This document shows positions 63,920-64,000 of a stretch of DNA of 64,000 nucleotides, piece after piece. This DNA comes from Aphanothece cf. minutissima CCALA 015 (GTDB lineage Bacteria > Cyanobacteriota > Cyanobacteriia > PCC-6307 > Cyanobiaceae). Position 1 is the stretch's first letter, and each line of letters begins with the position of its first letter. The position numbers and the translations under genes were made by a program. Location of the stretch: contig PVWP01000006.1 in NCBI GenBank assembly GCA_003003925.1, positions 1-64,000 on the forward strand. The letters run 5' to 3'. A model generated the notes under the pieces. It did not search any database, had not been told where the DNA came from, and was given only the letters and a program-made list of their open reading frames with translations.

Positions 63920-64000
63920 TCAGCCCACCAACGCATCGATCCGCTGGGCCAGGGCCACATCCAGATCCGACAGCCCGCCGGTGTCGTGGGTGGTGAGGTT
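63920..64000 (-). CDS. Pterin-4a-carbinolamine dehydratase, C-terminal fragment
   Basis: The final 26 codons of a gene that begins beyond the window. The sequence NLTTHDTGGLSDLDVALAQ matches the C-terminal part of 4a-hydroxytetrahydrobiopterin dehydratases, in which THDxGGLT is conserved. In cyanobacteria the family is linked to pterin recycling or carboxysome-related homologues (acRAF); which type this is cannot be told from the fragment. Confidence 0.8.
   Translation of the reverse strand, partial: NLTTHDTGGLSDLDVALAQRIDALVG

Overview
The window is G+C-rich, densely coded DNA from a cyanobacterium, most likely a picocyanobacterium of the Cyanobium / Synechococcus kind. The evidence is two high-light-inducible (Hli) proteins, a cytochrome c6 (petJ), a Gly-rich RRM protein, a Ycf51-family protein, ClpC and ClpB of cyanobacterial type, an SmtA-like metallothionein, and repeated GCGATCGC (HIP1) octamers. 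Most genes abut or overlap by 1-4 bases, and GTG and TTG starts are common.

Layout. 0-1.3 kb: the tail of a sigma-70 factor, an RNA-binding protein with its terminator, and small unknown proteins. 1.3-12.5 kb: membrane and lipid functions, with a DUF2339 giant membrane protein, an ABC1 kinase divergent from a PLP decarboxylase, cbiT, cdsA, a DUF2993 protein, and an unusual FAD oxidoreductase fused to a MliC-like exported domain. 12.5-17.8 kb: a minus-strand run with a hydrolase, a glycerol-dehydrogenase-like enzyme, clpC and rimI. 17.8-24.4 kb: a tight plus-strand run lysA, cdaA (c-di-AMP synthase), uppS, bioB, trhO, a GST-DUF952 fusion and an unknown protein. 24.4-30.0 kb: accessory material, with a probable RTX-secreted beta-glucanase-like protein, a CorA variant, a coiled-coil gene pair, and an orphan Nif11 protein. 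30.0-31.3 kb: a minus-strand hli cluster behind a promoter containing a nearly perfect HLR1 (RpaB) site. 31.3-35.5 kb: an EF-hand protein, a DUF3616 protein, a GHL10-type hydrolase and a glutathionyl-hydroquinone reductase.

35.5-43.7 kb is the loosest part. It holds several gaps of 300-940 bases, one likely decayed gene, a FetAB-type metal exporter, a metallothionein, a thiamine-binding MTH1187-like protein, a cytochrome P450, a BrkB protein, a PilZ protein and tRNA-Pro(UGG). It looks like an accessory or island-like segment. From 43.7 kb the dense core resumes: folB-proA-ROK kinase-TamB on the minus strand, then Ycf51, DUF4332, a CocE-type hydrolase, a DUF3887 protein, glgB, hemE, an epimerase, petJ, clpB, a Coq4-like protein and the tail of a pterin carbinolamine dehydratase.

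The best candidates for new biology are the hli/HLR1 cluster with its two uncharacterised companion genes, the oxidoreductase-MliC fusion, the glucanase-RTX protein, the coiled-coil pair at 27.4-28.5 kb, and the placing of c-di-AMP synthase among cell-wall precursor genes. No CRISPR array, transposase, integrase or rRNA operon was seen. All assignments come from reading motifs and gene context; no database search was made.
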